Origin: Oscillospiraceae bacterium
GTDB lineage: Bacteria; Bacillota; Clostridia; UMGS1810
Length of the DNA stretch: 64,000 nt
Reading direction: 5' to 3'
NCBI GenBank assembly: GCA_015068705.1
Contig: SVJZ01000002.1
Span: forward strand, 50,594-114,593
Shown: positions 9,817 to 21,824 of the stretch, in pieces
Numbering within the stretch: position 1 is the first letter of the stretch
Layout of the letters: every line of letters begins with the position of its first letter
The notes under the pieces: generated by a model
Databases searched by the model: none
The model's input: only the letters and a program-made list of their open reading frames with translations
Told to the model about the DNA's origin: nothing
Position numbers and translations under genes: made by a program

Positions 9817-11109
9817 TTACAGTAAGATACCCTGCCGTACCACCAGATGTCCATTTACAATGGTATACTCTACCGTGCCGGACAGCTCATAGCCGTTATA
9901 GGGGGAATTTTTGGATTTGGACAGGAATTTGTCCGTTTCTACCGTACGTTTTTTGTTTTCGTCTATAATCACCAGGTCGGCGTTCTTGCCCACCTTGATC
10001 TGACCCTTGTTCAGTCCCAGAATTTGCGCAGGGTTTACGCTCATCTTCTCAATCAACTGTGCCATGGTAAGGTGCCCTGCCTTTACCAGATAGGTCACAC
10101 CCAGCGACAGTGCTGTTTCAAAGCCCACAATACCATTTGCCGCTTTGGCAAACTCCACATTTTTCTCATCCGGATGATGCGGAGCATGGTCGGTAGCGAT
10201 GGCATCAATGGTGCCGTCCTTCAAGCCCTCGATGATTGCCTGCACATCGTCTGCGGTGCGAAGGGGCGGATTCATCTTTGCATTGGTGTCAAATTCCCCT
10301 GCTGCTTCCTCGGTGAGGGTGAAATAGTGCGGACAGGTTTCGCAAGTAATGGGAGCGCCCTGTGCCTTGGCATGGCGGATGATTTCCACCGAATTGCGGG
10401 TGCTCACATGGGCAATATGCACCGGCACCTGATAGGTTAAGGATAAGATCGCCTCACGGGAAACCATCAGCTCTTCGCTTGCACGGCTGATGCCTTTGAG
10501 TCCCATATAGGTGGACATATATCCCTCGTTAAGTGCACCTCCCTGTACCAGGGAAAGCTCCTCGCAGTGGGAAATCACCGGCGTGTCAAACATTGCCGCA
10601 TATTTTAATGCATTTCGCATAATGGCAGGGCTTTCCACCGGTCTGCCGTCATCCGACACCGCTACAACCCCTGCAAATTTCATCTCGCCGATTTCGGCAA
10701 GCTCTTCACCCTTTAATCCCTTGGTGATTGTACCGATGGGATACACATTCACCGCACCCACCTCGCGCGCCTTGTTGATGATGTAGCTTACCATTGCGCC
10801 ATTGTCAATCACCGGATTGGTATTGGGCATGCAGGCAATGGAGGTAAAGCCACCCATCGCCGCACTCTTGGTGCCCGATTCAATATCCTCTTTATATTCA
10901 TAACCCGGCTCACGCAGATGGCAGTGCATGTCCACCAGACCGGGGGCAACCGTCAAGCCGGTTGCATCAATGATTTCAATATCCACACCCGACAGGTCGA
11001 TGTCCTTTTCAATCTGCACAATCTCGCTGTTTTCCATGTAGATATCCATGATTTCGTCCAGACCGTTACTGGGGTCCAACACCCTGCCGTTTTTAATTAG
11101 AAGCCTCAT
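9817..11109 (-). CDS. pyrC: Dihydroorotase
   Basis: Cyclises carbamoyl aspartate to dihydroorotate. The 430-residue protein is a class I amidohydrolase: [10 protein letters not shown] near residue 60 carries the first metal-binding His pair, followed by [12 protein letters not shown], then ISHCEE, HIAHVST and the metal-binding Asp in IATDHAPHH. The frame is open 17 codons upstream, but the ATG at 11109 has AGGGAGG five bases before it and matches the family N-terminus [13 protein letters not shown]. It overlaps the 3' end of pyrB by 17 bases. Confidence 0.96.
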   Translation of the reverse strand: MRLLIKNGRVLDPSNGLDEIMDIYMENSEIVQIEKDIDLSGVDIEIIDATGLTVAPGLVDMHCHLREPGYEYKEDIESGTKSAAMGGFTSIACMPNTNPVIDNGAMVSYIINKAREVGAVNVYPIGTITKGLKGEELAEIGEMKFAGVVAVSDDGRPVESPAIMRNALKYAAMFDTPVISHCEELSLVQGGALNEGYMSTYMGLKGISRASEELMVSREAILSLTYQVPVHIAHVSTRNSVEIIRHAKAQGAPITCETCPHYFTLTEEAAGEFDTNAKMNPPLRTADDVQAIIEGLKDGTIDAIATDHAPHHPDEKNVEFAKAANGIVGFETALSLGVTYLVKAGHLTMAQLIEKMSVNPAQILGLNKGQIKVGKNADLVIIDENKKRTVETDKFLSKSKNSPYNGYELSGTVEYTIVNGHLVVRQGILL

Positions 11110-12034
11110 TGCTACCTCCCTTTCTCGCCAGCATATAGAGCAATGCCATGCGCACTGCAACGCCGTTGGTCACCTGCTCGTCAATAGCACTGAAATCGCT
11201 GTCTGCCACTTCGCTGGTAATTTCGATGCCGCGGTTCACCGGACCCGGATGCATCACCAGCACATCCGGTTTTGCATAAATCAGGCGTTTTTCGTCCAAA
11301 CCAAAAAATCTCGAATATTCGCGGTTGGAGGGTACGAATCCCTCACTCTGGCGTTCAAACTGCATACGCAGGTTGATGATCACATCTGCGTCCATGAGTG
11401 CTTCCGGGGTACTGCAATATACCTCGCAGCCCAGTCTTTCAATATCAGGGGGGAGCAATGTGCTCGGACCGCCCACCGCAACCCGTGCGCCCATTTTTTG
11501 CAATGCATAGATATTACTGCGTGCCACACGGCTGTGTGCGATATCGCCGATGATGGCAACCTTCAAGCCTTCGATTTTCCCCTTTTTCTCCTGAATGGTA
11601 AACAAATCCAGTAGGCTTTGGGTGGGGTGTTCGTTCATACCATCACCTGCGTTGATGATGGATGCCCGTACATTTTTTGCCACAAAATGCGGTGCACCTG
11701 CCATGGAATGGCGGATGATAATAATGTCAGCGCCCATCGCATCCACTGTGCGCGCGGTATCCAAAAGGGATTCTCCTTTTTTCACCGAGCTTGTCCCAAC
11801 CGAAATGTTGGCGGCGCTTGCGCTCATATATTTTGCTGCCAGCTCAAACGAAAGTCTGGTACGGGTGGAATTCTCATAAAAGAGGGTAACCACCGATTTT
11901 CCCTGCAGATGAGGCGTTTTTTTACTGTTTTGCTGCAACACATATTTCATGGTGGCTGCATTTTTTAAAATCAGTTCGATATCCTCCGCCGCCAGGTCTT
12001 TGATGCCCAGCAGGTCTTTTTTATTTCCTATCAC
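11093..12034 (-). CDS. pyrB: Aspartate carbamoyltransferase catalytic subunit
   Basis: Condenses carbamoyl phosphate with aspartate. The 313-residue protein shows the carbamoyl phosphate loop [16 protein letters not shown] (residues about 55-70), the second loop with [11 protein letters not shown], and [21 protein letters not shown] and [11 protein letters not shown] further on. It starts at a GTG, supported by GGAGGGG seven bases upstream and by a 4-base GTGA overlap with the pyrR stop, so the two genes are coupled. No regulatory subunit (pyrI) is present, as in Bacillus-type operons. Confidence 0.95.
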   Translation of the reverse strand: MIGNKKDLLGIKDLAAEDIELILKNAATMKYVLQQNSKKTPHLQGKSVVTLFYENSTRTRLSFELAAKYMSASAANISVGTSSVKKGESLLDTARTVDAMGADIIIIRHSMAGAPHFVAKNVRASIINAGDGMNEHPTQSLLDLFTIQEKKGKIEGLKVAIIGDIAHSRVARSNIYALQKMGARVAVGGPSTLLPPDIERLGCEVYCSTPEALMDADVIINLRMQFERQSEGFVPSNREYSRFFGLDEKRLIYAKPDVLVMHPGPVNRGIEITSEVADSDFSAIDEQVTNGVAVRMALLYMLARKGGSNEASN

Positions 12035-12597
12035 TCGTTTTCCCCTCCGCTCTGCTTGTCCATAATCACCACGCGGTTGCACCCGTCAAACTCGGCAACC
12101 TGCACCTCAACCACCTCACTGGTAGAAGTGGGCACATTTTTCCCTACATAATCGGGACGGATGGGAAGCTCGCGGTAACCGCGATCCACCAGCACCGCCA
12201 GTTGAATCATCTTGGGTCTGCCAAAATCCATCAACTGGTCAATCGCCGCACGGATGGTGCGTCCGGTATAGAGTACATCGTCCACCAACACAATGCGTGC
12301 GTCGGTAATCATAAAATCAATCTCGGTGCCGTTGATGACCGGAGAATAGTTGAGCAGGGACAAATCATCCCGATAGAGGGTGATGTCTAAAATACCCATG
12401 GGCACATCCACCCCTTCCACCTGCCGGATTTTTTCGGTAATCTTCTTTGCCAGGCTCACGCCTCTGCGCTGAATACCGATAATGGCAAGCGAATCGGTTC
12501 CTTTGTTTTTCTCAATAATTTCAAACGCAATACGACTAATGGCACGTTCCATAGCGGCTTCGTCCATAATCAAAGCCTTTTCTTTGAGTGTACTCAT
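12031..12597 (-). CDS. pyrR: PyrR pyrimidine operon attenuation protein / uracil phosphoribosyltransferase
   Basis: RNA-binding regulator that senses UMP/UTP and promotes termination in the pyr leader; it also has weak uracil PRTase activity. The 188-residue protein has the type I PRTase fold with the PRPP loop [19 protein letters not shown] near residue 95, and the basic segment [14 protein letters not shown]. The ATG at 12597 is preceded by AGGAGGT at eight bases; upstream open frame is ignored. It is the first gene of the operon, just downstream of an attenuator and a PyrR-type binding loop. Confidence 0.96.
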   Translation of the reverse strand: MSTLKEKALIMDEAAMERAISRIAFEIIEKNKGTDSLAIIGIQRRGVSLAKKITEKIRQVEGVDVPMGILDITLYRDDLSLLNYSPVINGTEIDFMITDARIVLVDDVLYTGRTIRAAIDQLMDFGRPKMIQLAVLVDRGYRELPIRPDYVGKNVPTSTSEVVEVQVAEFDGCNRVVIMDKQSGGENE

Positions 12598-12638
12598 CCA
12601 ACCCGACCTCCTTTGTAATCGCCCCTTCAAGCGGGCAC

Positions 12639-12670
12639 AAAAAAGCCCTCATCCGATGCGGACAAGGGCT
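12639..12670 (-). terminator. pyr leader attenuator terminator
   Basis: On the minus strand the arms AGCCCTTGTCCG and CGGATGAGGGCT form an almost perfect 12-base-pair stem with a three-base loop, followed by TTTTTT. It lies inside the leader, before pyrR, exactly where a PyrR-controlled terminator is expected. Confidence 0.85.
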
Positions 12671-12735
12671 AATAATCATAGCTGAATAAGAGCGGGTATA
12701 AAACACCCTCTCCGGCAATGTATTTCACATGGTAT

Positions 12736-12762
12736 CAGCCACCTTGCTAGCATCTCTGTACT
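12736..12762 (-). promoter_or_regulatory. Candidate PyrR-binding loop in pyr leader
   Basis: The minus strand reads AGTACAGAGATGCTAGCAAG then GTGGCTG. This resembles the known PyrR anti-antiterminator consensus, whose core is AGTCCAGAGAGGCTGAGAAGG, at most positions. It is about 65 bases upstream of the attenuator hairpin. Only one copy is visible, before pyrR, whereas B. subtilis has three. Confidence 0.7.
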
Positions 12763-12794
12763 ATCTTAAAGGTAACATTTGCTTTCTTTTTTAT

Positions 12795-12823
12795 ATTATA
12801 CACCCAAACGGCATATTTGTCTA
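12795..12823 (-). promoter_or_regulatory. Sigma-A type promoter of the pyr operon
   Basis: TAGACA, 17 bases, then TATAAT on the minus strand. Transcription would begin near 12788 and give a leader of about 190 bases that contains the PyrR loop and the attenuator. Confidence 0.8.
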
Positions 12824-12945
12824 TACCAAAATCATATTTTTTTAAGAAATTATTTCACAATTTTTTTGTACACAATTTCGACAAAATAACATATGATACA
12901 TCAGGGGACCCCAAAACACAAGAAATCATGTAAGGAGGTTTTTTT

Positions 12946-13803
12946 ATGCCAACCAATCTGCCCAATCGGGCACAATTAACCTATACCTTTGGCGAAAATA
13001 CCGACACCGCCCTTTCCAACCAGACCAACACCACCCTGCTCGACCAGTTTACCATGACGGCAACCAAGCTTGCGGTCAATGACGAGGTGCGTGCAGGAGG
13101 GGATGTGGCATATGTGATTCGTCTGGAAAATACCGGTTCGGGTGCACTCTACAGCCCCACCGTAACCGATGATCTGGGCACCGGAAATAATCCCGTATCG
13201 CCCCTGACCTATGTGGACGGTTCGGCACTTTTCTATTTGAATGGCAATGCCGTTGCCGGCACTGCGGTCGCCACCGGTAATCAGGTGGTTTTTAGCGCAC
13301 CATCAGTGGTATTGCAACCCGGTGATAATCTCATCATTGTTTATGCCGCTACCACAAGTGAAACTTTCACCGCGCCAATTACCAACACTGCAGAGGCAAC
13401 CGTAAATACCGGCTCTGCAACCGGCGAAACGCTTACCATAACTGCTACTGCAACCATCAATCCACAATCTTTTGCAAGTGTAACCATCTTTAAGGCGGCA
13501 GATAGCGACACAGTGGTTTCGGGCGATACCCTCACCTACACCTTTACCCTGATGAATATGGGCAATCAGGATGCAGAATCCATTGAATTTGTCGATGCAT
13601 TCCCACCGGAATTTACCGTAACCTCTGTCAGCTACACCGTTGACGGGGTAACCGTTCCCGTTCCGGCAACCGACTACACCATCGCACCGCCCAATACACT
13701 CATTCTGCCTGCCGATACCTCCTCGCTGGTTATCGGCGTTCCGGCAGCAACAGCGGAAGGCCCCGGTGTAACGGTGATTACCGTTACCGGCACCATCGCA
13801 TAA
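12946..13803 (+). CDS. DUF11-repeat protein without signal peptide
   Basis: Function unknown. The 285 residues contain two Ig-like DUF11 (conserved repeat) units, one around residues 35-165 (VNDEVRAGGDVAYVIRLENT, then NTAEATVN) and one from about 175 (FKAADSDTVVSGDTLTYTFT). Composition is rich in Thr, Val, Ala and Asn, with no Cys. There is no signal peptide, transmembrane helix or sortase motif, which is odd for a fold usually found on cell surfaces; release by mother-cell lysis or a spore-surface role is possible but not shown. The start has a strong AAGGAGG. It is divergent from the pyr operon and ends at a terminator. Confidence 0.8.
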   Translation: MPTNLPNRAQLTYTFGENTDTALSNQTNTTLLDQFTMTATKLAVNDEVRAGGDVAYVIRLENTGSGALYSPTVTDDLGTGNNPVSPLTYVDGSALFYLNGNAVAGTAVATGNQVVFSAPSVVLQPGDNLIIVYAATTSETFTAPITNTAEATVNTGSATGETLTITATATINPQSFASVTIFKAADSDTVVSGDTLTYTFTLMNMGNQDAESIEFVDAFPPEFTVTSVSYTVDGVTVPVPATDYTIAPPNTLILPADTSSLVIGVPAATAEGPGVTVITVTGTIA

Positions 13804-13818
13804 TTTTTTAAAAAAACA

Positions 13819-13842
13819 ACCCCCTCCGCATATGGAGGGGGT
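13819..13842. terminator. Bidirectional terminator between the DUF11 gene and gdhA
   Basis: Perfect hairpin ACCCCCTCC, loop gcatat, GGAGGGGGT with T-rich sequence on the right and A-rich sequence on the left. It can stop both the plus-strand DUF11 gene and the minus-strand gdhA, which converge here. Confidence 0.85.
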
Positions 13843-13869
13843 ATCGTTTTTCTGCTTGTTCGGGGGTAA

Positions 13870-15249
<1,380 letters not shown>

Positions 15250-15258
15250 TCACGTTTC

Positions 15259-15287
15259 ATTATACTGCAAACATTCCGGATTTGCAA
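15259..15287 (-). promoter_or_regulatory. Sigma-A type promoter of gdhA
   Basis: TTGCAA, 17 bases, TATAAT on the minus strand, about 35 bases before the gdhA start. The remaining stretch up to the uvrA stop at 15366 is very A/T-rich and holds nothing else I recognise. Confidence 0.8.
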
Positions 15288-15365
15288 CATTTTTTTGAAA
15301 AAATTTCAATTTTGTTTAAAAAAAACAAAAATAGCGACCTTTTACACCATTTTTTGCAATTTTAT

Positions 15366-18200
15366 TTATTTCTCGTTGCACATCCTACCCTTCTCCAATA
15401 TCGGTTTCAGATACTGACCGGTATAGGATTCGGGACACGCCGCAACCTCCTCCGGCGTACCCGAAGTAACCACCCTGCCGCCCTTGTCGCCGCCTTCGGG
15501 TCCAAGGTCGATGATATGGTCAGCAACCTTAATCACATCCAGATTGTGTTCGATTACCACCACGGTATTGCCAGCATCCACTAAAATATTGAGCACATCA
15601 ATCAGACGGTGGACATCTGCCGTGTGCAAACCGGTAGTCGGCTCGTCCAGAATATAGATGGTGCGTCCGGTGCTTCGCTTGGAAAGCTCGGTGGCAAGCT
15701 TGACACGTTGTGCCTCACCGCCCGAAAGGGTGGTGGAAGGTTGCCCGATCTTGATATAACCAAGACCCACATCATATAGGGTTTGCAGTTTCCGCTTAAT
15801 TTTGGGGATGTTCTGGAAAAACTCCAACCCCTCCTCCACCGTCATCTCCAACACATCGTTGATACTTTTTCCCTTGTATTTTACCTCCAGTGTTTCGCGG
15901 TTGTAGCGTTTGCCCTTACACACCTCACAGGGCACATACACATCGGGCAGAAAATGCATTTCGATTTTCAGGATGCCGTCACCGTCACATGCCTCACACC
16001 GTCCGCCTGCTACATTAAAGCTAAATCGTCCCGGACCATAGCCACGGATTTTCGCTTCATTGGTATTGGCAAATATCTCGCGGATATCCGAAAACACACC
16101 GGTGTAGGTAGCCGGATTGGAGCGCGGCGTACGTCCGATGGGTGACTGGTCGATGTCGATTACCTTGTCCAGATATTCCATTCCTTCAATGGTTTTGTGT
16201 GCACCTGCTTTTTTTCGTGCACGGTTTAATTTTACCGCCAGTTTCTTGTACAATATTTCGTTGACCAGCGAAGATTTCCCCGAGCCGGATACCCCCGTAA
16301 CCGCCACAAATTTCCCCAGCGGAATTTCCACATCGATTCCCTTGAGATTATTTTCCGAAGCCCCACGCACCGTCAATATCTGCCCGTTACCCTCTCTGCG
16401 TTTTTCAGGAACGGGAATGCACTTTTTGCCCGATAGATACAACCCGGTAATGCTATCCGGATTTTCCATCAGTTCCTGCGCCGTACCCTCGGCAACCACC
16501 TGCCCACCATGAATTCCTGCGCCGGGCCCAATGTCAATGATATGGTCCGCCGCAAGCATGGTGTCCTCATCATGCTCCACCACAATGAGGGTATTTCCGA
16601 TGTCACGCAGCTCTTTTAAGGTTGCAAGCAATTTGTTGTTGTCCCGTTGATGCAGTCCGATACTCGGCTCATCCAGAATATAAAGCACTCCCATCAAGGA
16701 TGCGCCAATCTGGGTCGCCAGGCGGATTCGTTGCGCCTCGCCTCCCGAAAGCGACCCTGCCGCACGGGAAAGGGTAAGATATTCCAACCCCACATTCATC
16801 AAAAATCCCAGACGGGCATTGATTTCCTTTAAAATCTGATGGGCAATCATGTGCTGTTGTTCGGTCAGGGTTAAGTTTTCAAAAAACGCCTTGCAATCAC
16901 CGATGGACAGGTCACACACCTCGGTAATATTCTTATCGTTTACCGTCACTGCCAGTATTTCCGGTTTTAACCGCCTACCATGGCAAACCGGACAGGGGTT
17001 TTCCCCCATGAGCGCCTCAATCTCGGCACGGGAATAGGCAGAGGTGGTTTCCTGATACCGCCGTTGCAGGTTATTGACAATCCCCTCAAATTTTTGTTTC
17101 ATGGGGAATCGGTAATTGACCTCAATCGGCTCATCCGCACCATACAAAATGATGTCCAGCACACCATCCGGCAGCTCATCAATGGGAGTTTCCAGTGAAA
17201 AATCAAACTGTGCGGCAAGGGCATCAAACCATGCACGACAGAAAGAGCCCTTGTCTGCAACATTATTCCAGCCGCTTGCGGTGATACCGCCCTGCAGAAT
17301 GGATTTGGAGCGATCGGTCACAATCAGGTCAGGGTCAATTTCCATGAGCATACCAAGCCCCGTACAATGCGGACACGCACCAAAGGGGGAGTTGAAGGAA
17401 AACATACGGGGAGAAAGCTCCTCCAAACTGATGCCACAATCGGCACAGGCGTAGTTTCGGGAAAAGGTAATCTCCTCACCGTCAATCACGTCCACCACCA
17501 TCAACCCGTCGCCCAAGTTAAGCGCAGTTTCCACCGAATCGGTCAGACGTGAGGTGATTCCCTCCTTGATGATAATGCGGTCCACCACAATTTCTATGGT
17601 GTGCCGATGGGTTTTGGCAAGCTTAATCGGCTCGTCCAGATCACGCACATTCCCATCAATCCGCACACGCACATATCCACTCTTTTTGGCATCCTCCAGC
17701 ACCTTGACGTGTTCACCCTTTTTATCCCGGATCACAGGTGCCAGTATCTGTATACGGGTTTTTTCACCCATCTTTAAAATTCTGTCTACAATCTCATCCA
17801 CGCTCTGCTGACGGATTTCCTTGCCGCACTTGGGACAATGCGGTGTACCCACCCGTGCAAAGAGCAAGCGCAGATAATCATATATTTCGGTTACCGTTCC
17901 CACCGTGGAACGGGGATTGCGCGAGGTGGTTTTCTGGTCGATGGAAATGGCAGGAGAAAGCCCGTCGATGTAGTCCAACTCCGGTTTTTCCATCTGCCCC
18001 AAAAACTGACGCGCATAGGATGAAAGCGACTCCACATATCGGCGTTGCCCCTCGGCATAGATGGTATCAAATGCCAGTGACGATTTTCCCGAACCCGAAA
18101 GACCGGTGATAACCACCAGTTGATCTCTGGGAATGGTAACGTCGATATTTTTCAGGTTATGCTCCCTTGCTCCCTTGATATAGATTTTATCCTTGGTCAT
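15366..18200 (-). CDS. uvrA: Excinuclease ABC subunit A
   Basis: Damage-recognition ATPase of nucleotide excision repair. The 944-residue protein has two ABC modules: Walker [10 protein letters not shown] near residue 35 and GVSGSGKSS near residue 640, signature [16 protein letters not shown] and [16 protein letters not shown], and D-loop [13 protein letters not shown] and [13 protein letters not shown]. Zinc-finger Cys pairs are visible (CPKC; CADC with CPHC; CPVC; CEAC with CEVC). Start has GGAGGAAACC before it. It follows uvrB by 27 bases in the order uvrB-uvrA. Confidence 0.98.
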   Translation of the reverse strand: MTKDKIYIKGAREHNLKNIDVTIPRDQLVVITGLSGSGKSSLAFDTIYAEGQRRYVESLSSYARQFLGQMEKPELDYIDGLSPAISIDQKTTSRNPRSTVGTVTEIYDYLRLLFARVGTPHCPKCGKEIRQQSVDEIVDRILKMGEKTRIQILAPVIRDKKGEHVKVLEDAKKSGYVRVRIDGNVRDLDEPIKLAKTHRHTIEIVVDRIIIKEGITSRLTDSVETALNLGDGLMVVDVIDGEEITFSRNYACADCGISLEELSPRMFSFNSPFGACPHCTGLGMLMEIDPDLIVTDRSKSILQGGITASGWNNVADKGSFCRAWFDALAAQFDFSLETPIDELPDGVLDIILYGADEPIEVNYRFPMKQKFEGIVNNLQRRYQETTSAYSRAEIEALMGENPCPVCHGRRLKPEILAVTVNDKNITEVCDLSIGDCKAFFENLTLTEQQHMIAHQILKEINARLGFLMNVGLEYLTLSRAAGSLSGGEAQRIRLATQIGASLMGVLYILDEPSIGLHQRDNNKLLATLKELRDIGNTLIVVEHDEDTMLAADHIIDIGPGAGIHGGQVVAEGTAQELMENPDSITGLYLSGKKCIPVPEKRREGNGQILTVRGASENNLKGIDVEIPLGKFVAVTGVSGSGKSSLVNEILYKKLAVKLNRARKKAGAHKTIEGMEYLDKVIDIDQSPIGRTPRSNPATYTGVFSDIREIFANTNEAKIRGYGPGRFSFNVAGGRCEACDGDGILKIEMHFLPDVYVPCEVCKGKRYNRETLEVKYKGKSINDVLEMTVEEGLEFFQNIPKIKRKLQTLYDVGLGYIKIGQPSTTLSGGEAQRVKLATELSKRSTGRTIYILDEPTTGLHTADVHRLIDVLNILVDAGNTVVVIEHNLDVIKVADHIIDLGPEGGDKGGRVVTSGTPEEVAACPESYTGQYLKPILEKGRMCNEK

Positions 18201-18227
18201 GGTTTCCTCCTGTTGCCTTGCACCGCA

Positions 18228-20201
18228 TCAAAGCACCTGTTTTTTGAGCAAATCAATTTCATCGCGGTATCTTGCCGCCTGCTCAAATTCCAATCGTGCC
18301 GCCGCCTCGTTCATGAGGGCGGTCAGTGCCGTAATCTTTTCTTCTCTGGTCAGCAGCTCATCCTTTTCTGCCGCCACGCCGCCCGAAACCTTCTGTTCAG
18401 GTGCCAGATAGGTCTGTATGATTTCGTGAACATCCTTTACCACCGTTTTGGGGGTAATGCCGTGGATGCGGTTATAATCCATCTGCATCTTGCGACGGCG
18501 TTCGGTTTCGTCAATGGCTCGTTTCATGGAGCCGGTAATGGTGTCGGCATACATAATCACACGCCCGTTCACATTTCTTGCCGCACGCCCGATGGTTTGT
18601 ATCAGTGAAGTTTCACTGCGCAAAAATCCCTCTTTATCTGCATCCAGTATGGCAACCAACGACACTTCGGGCAAATCCAATCCCTCACGGAGCAGGTTAA
18701 TACCTACCAGCACATCAAATGCGCCCAATCGCAAATCGCGCACAATTTCCATCCGCTCGATGGTTTTGACATCCGAATGGAGATAGCGCACCTTTACGCC
18801 GGCATCCCGCAGATAGTCGGTCAGGCTCTCTGCCATTTTTTTGGTCAGCGTGGTCACCAAAACACGTTCATCCCGTGCGGTGACCATATTGATTTCATCC
18901 AGCAGGTCATCAATCTGCCCCTTAACCGGACGGATGATTACCTCCGGATCCACCAGACCTGTCGGGCGGATTACCTGCTCCACCACTGCAGTAGAATGTT
19001 GTTTTTCATAGTCGGCAGGGGTTGCACTCACATAAATCGCCTGATTAACACGCCCTTCAAATTCTTCAAAGGTAAGGGGGCGGTTGTCAAATGCACAGGG
19101 CAACCGGAATCCGTAATCCACCAGAGAAATTTTTCTGGAGCGATCTCCTGCATACATGGCGCGCACCTGCGGAATGGTAACGTGCGATTCGTCGATAACC
19201 AAAAGATAATCCTCAGGAAAAAAGTCCATCAGGGTATACGGCGCACTTCCCGGTGCGCGTCCGCTGATGATACGGGAATAGTTTTCTATCCCCTGACAAA
19301 AGCCGATTTCCTGCATCATTTCGATATCATAGCTTGTGCGTTGGCGCAGGCGTTGCATCTCCAGTATTTTGTCCTGTGCCTCCAATTCTGCGCACCGCTC
19401 GTCCAGTTCCAACTCAATCTGTGCAATGGCGCGGCGCATCTTTTCGGGGGTGGTGGCATAGTGGGATGCCGGGAAAATCGCCACATAACTCCGATAGCCC
19501 AACACCTCACCCGTGAGCACATCAATCTCGCAGATGCGCTCAATCTCGTCACCAAAAAATTCCACCCGGATTGCCTTTTCGTTGGAGGAAACGGGGAAAA
19601 TTTCCACCACATCCCCCCTCACCCGGAAGGTACCACGTTCAAACGCCATATCATTTCGGTTGTACTGGATTTCTACCAGTTTGCGAAGTAAAAAGTTGCG
19701 GTCGATTTCGTTACCCACCCGAAGGGAAATCATCAAATCCTTGTAATCCTCGGGGTCACCCAGACCGTAAATACAGGACACACTCGCCACAATGATCACA
19801 TCACGGCGTTCCAGTAATGCCGCAGTGGCACTGTGACGGAGTTTATCAATTTCATCATTGATGGAGGCATCCTTTTCGATGTAGGTGTCGGTGTGCGGAA
19901 TGTATGCCTCGGGCTGGTAATAATCATAATAGGACACGAAATATTCCACCGCATTATCAGGAAAAAACTCTTTAAACTCACTGCATAGCTGTGCCGCAAG
20001 GGTTTTGTTGTGTGCCAGCACCAGAGTGGGGCGTTGTACCCGTTCGATGGTTTTGGCAATGGTAAAGGTTTTGCCCGAGCCGGTTACACCCAAAAGGGTC
20101 TGACCGCGATGACCATGCACAATGCCGTCGGCAAGCTGCTCGATTGCCTTGCATTGGTCGCCCTGCGGCTCAAATTTTGACACCACCTTAAACTCCGGCA
20201 T
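18228..20201 (-). CDS. uvrB: Excinuclease ABC subunit B
   Basis: Helicase-like subunit that verifies damage and recruits UvrC. In 657 residues it shows Walker [16 protein letters not shown] near residue 40, the beta-hairpin region [20 protein letters not shown], the DESH box VIDESH, motif [11 protein letters not shown], and a C-terminal UVR coiled-coil motif ([20 protein letters not shown]). RBS is AAGGAGGG. The NSS transporter gene ends 21 bases upstream on the same strand; I saw no LexA box in this gap. Confidence 0.98.
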   Translation of the reverse strand: MPEFKVVSKFEPQGDQCKAIEQLADGIVHGHRGQTLLGVTGSGKTFTIAKTIERVQRPTLVLAHNKTLAAQLCSEFKEFFPDNAVEYFVSYYDYYQPEAYIPHTDTYIEKDASINDEIDKLRHSATAALLERRDVIIVASVSCIYGLGDPEDYKDLMISLRVGNEIDRNFLLRKLVEIQYNRNDMAFERGTFRVRGDVVEIFPVSSNEKAIRVEFFGDEIERICEIDVLTGEVLGYRSYVAIFPASHYATTPEKMRRAIAQIELELDERCAELEAQDKILEMQRLRQRTSYDIEMMQEIGFCQGIENYSRIISGRAPGSAPYTLMDFFPEDYLLVIDESHVTIPQVRAMYAGDRSRKISLVDYGFRLPCAFDNRPLTFEEFEGRVNQAIYVSATPADYEKQHSTAVVEQVIRPTGLVDPEVIIRPVKGQIDDLLDEINMVTARDERVLVTTLTKKMAESLTDYLRDAGVKVRYLHSDVKTIERMEIVRDLRLGAFDVLVGINLLREGLDLPEVSLVAILDADKEGFLRSETSLIQTIGRAARNVNGRVIMYADTITGSMKRAIDETERRRKMQMDYNRIHGITPKTVVKDVHEIIQTYLAPEQKVSGGVAAEKDELLTREEKITALTALMNEAAARLEFEQAARYRDEIDLLKKQVL

Positions 20202-20222
20202 GCCCTTTCCCTCCTTGCTTTG

Positions 20223-21596
20223 TTATACAAAAAATTTCGATATATACCCCTGCACAAATACATACAAAATAATAATGGGCAGGATGTATGTGACATAAAA
20301 ACGAATCTTGCGTGGGAATTTCAATCCCGTGCCTGCGTTTGCCTCTTCAATGAAATTGTCCCAACCCCAGCCGTAACGGGTAACACAGAAAATCAGATAC
20401 ACCAACGAGCCGAGCGGAAGGAGATTGTTGCTAACAATAAAATCTTCCAGATCCATGATGTTGCTCCCGGCACCCAACGGCGTGATACCCGAAAGCAGAT
20501 TGAAGCCCAGCACACAAGGCAGGGACAGGATGATAATTGCCACCAGGTTGATTGCCACTGCTTTTTTGCGGGACCAGCCCCACAAATCCATGCCGAACGA
20601 GAGAATGTTTTCAAACACCGCAATCACAGTAGACAGTGCCGCAAAGGTCAAAAACAGGAAAAACAGACTGCCCCAGAGTCTGCCCAACGGCATGGAATTG
20701 AAGATGTTTGGCAGGGTAACAAATACCAGATTGGGACCGCTATCCGGCTGCACGCCAAACGCAAAGCACGCCGGAAAAATGATAAGACCCGACACGATTG
20801 CCACAAAGGTATCCAGCAACAAAATGGAAACCGACTCACCGGTGAGTGACCGTTCCTTACCAAGATAACTGCCGAAAATCGCCATGGAGCCGATGCCGAT
20901 GGACAGGGTGAAAAATGCCTGCCCCATCGCAGCAAAGACCGTTTCGGCAAAGTTTTCGCCAAGCAATTTCTTGAAATCGGGTTTGAGATAAAATGCCAGA
21001 CCTTCGCTCGCACCGGGCAGGGTGACAGAACGCACTGCCAGTACGCCCATAATGGCAAGCAGACTTACCATCATGATCTTGGTCACACGTTCTACACCCT
21101 TTTGCAGACCGCACACGCAAATGCCAAAAGATACCACAACCACCACAATCATCCAGAAGGTCATACTGACAGGCTCTTGCGTCATGGACACAAACGCCGC
21201 TTGCACTCCCTCCGGCGAAAGCCCGTCAAAACCGCCTGCCGCCATCTTGAACAGGTAGGAAACCATCCATCCGCCAATGGTGGTGTAAAACATCATGAGC
21301 AGATAGTTGCCTGCCATGGCAAAGTAGCTGTACCAATGCCACTTTGCGCCCGGTTTTTCCAGTACACGAAAGGATGCCGCCACACTCTTGCCGCTGGCTC
21401 GTCCCACCGAAAATTCCATTACCATAACCGGCAAACCCAGAATAATCAAAAACAACAGATAAATCAGCACAAACGCTGCCCCACCATACTTACCCGTAAT
21501 ATACGGAAAACGCCATACATTACCAAGACCAATCGCACATCCTGCCGAAATAAGCAAAAAGCCCAGACGGGATGCAAATTTTTCACGTTGTTGCAT
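20223..21596 (-). CDS. Sodium-dependent amino-acid transporter, NSS (SNF) family
   Basis: Secondary transporter likely importing an amino acid with Na+. About 457 residues with 11-12 hydrophobic segments; the N-terminus has the family signature RLGFLLISAGCAIGLGNVWR, whose unwound helix region binds Na+ and substrate, followed by RFPYITGKYGGAAFVLIYL. The likely start is the ATG at 21596 rather than the TTG one codon earlier, with GGGAGA upstream. It is first in a possible transcript with uvrB and uvrA, with no terminator visible between them. The substrate cannot be read from sequence; relatives carry Leu, Trp or Tyr. Confidence 0.92.
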   Translation of the reverse strand: MQQREKFASRLGFLLISAGCAIGLGNVWRFPYITGKYGGAAFVLIYLLFLIILGLPVMVMEFSVGRASGKSVAASFRVLEKPGAKWHWYSYFAMAGNYLLMMFYTTIGGWMVSYLFKMAAGGFDGLSPEGVQAAFVSMTQEPVSMTFWMIVVVVVSFGICVCGLQKGVERVTKIMMVSLLAIMGVLAVRSVTLPGASEGLAFYLKPDFKKLLGENFAETVFAAMGQAFFTLSIGIGSMAIFGSYLGKERSLTGESVSILLLDTFVAIVSGLIIFPACFAFGVQPDSGPNLVFVTLPNIFNSMPLGRLWGSLFFLFLTFAALSTVIAVFENILSFGMDLWGWSRKKAVAINLVAIIILSLPCVLGFNLLSGITPLGAGSNIMDLEDFIVSNNLLPLGSLVYLIFCVTRYGWGWDNFIEEANAGTGLKFPRKIRFYVTYILPIIILYVFVQGYISKFFV

Positions 21597-21634
21597 CAAA
21601 AATCTCTCCCCTCACAAAATATCGGTTATCTTTT

Positions 21635-21663
21635 ATCATACTACATTTTGTCAAAAAATGCAA
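21635..21663 (-). promoter_or_regulatory. Promoter of the NSS transporter (and possibly uvrBA)
   Basis: TTGCAT, 17 bases, TATGAT on the minus strand, 39 bases upstream of the transporter start. Confidence 0.65.
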
Positions 21664-21761
21664 TCATTCGCCACATTTTTTTGCATACATACACAGTATC
21701 CCCCGTGTGCATCTGTTTACACGGTATTTGTAAACTTATTGTAAATTTTATCGGTATTTAC

Positions 21762-21790
21762 TTGACGAAACCGCCCCAAACGGATAAGAT
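21762..21790 (+). promoter_or_regulatory. Promoter of the zinc-ribbon membrane protein gene
   Basis: TTGACG, 17 bases, TAAGAT on the plus strand, 34 bases before the TTG start at 21825. Divergent from the NSS transporter promoter. Confidence 0.6.
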
Positions 21791-21824
21791 AAGGGTAATC
21801 ACACAAAAAGGAAGTGTTTTTGCT

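Noticed and set aside
18228-20222. SOS (LexA) operator before uvrB or recN
   Set aside because: I looked for the Gram-positive GAAC...GTTC type box in the short gaps before these genes and found no convincing match; operators further upstream were not excluded.
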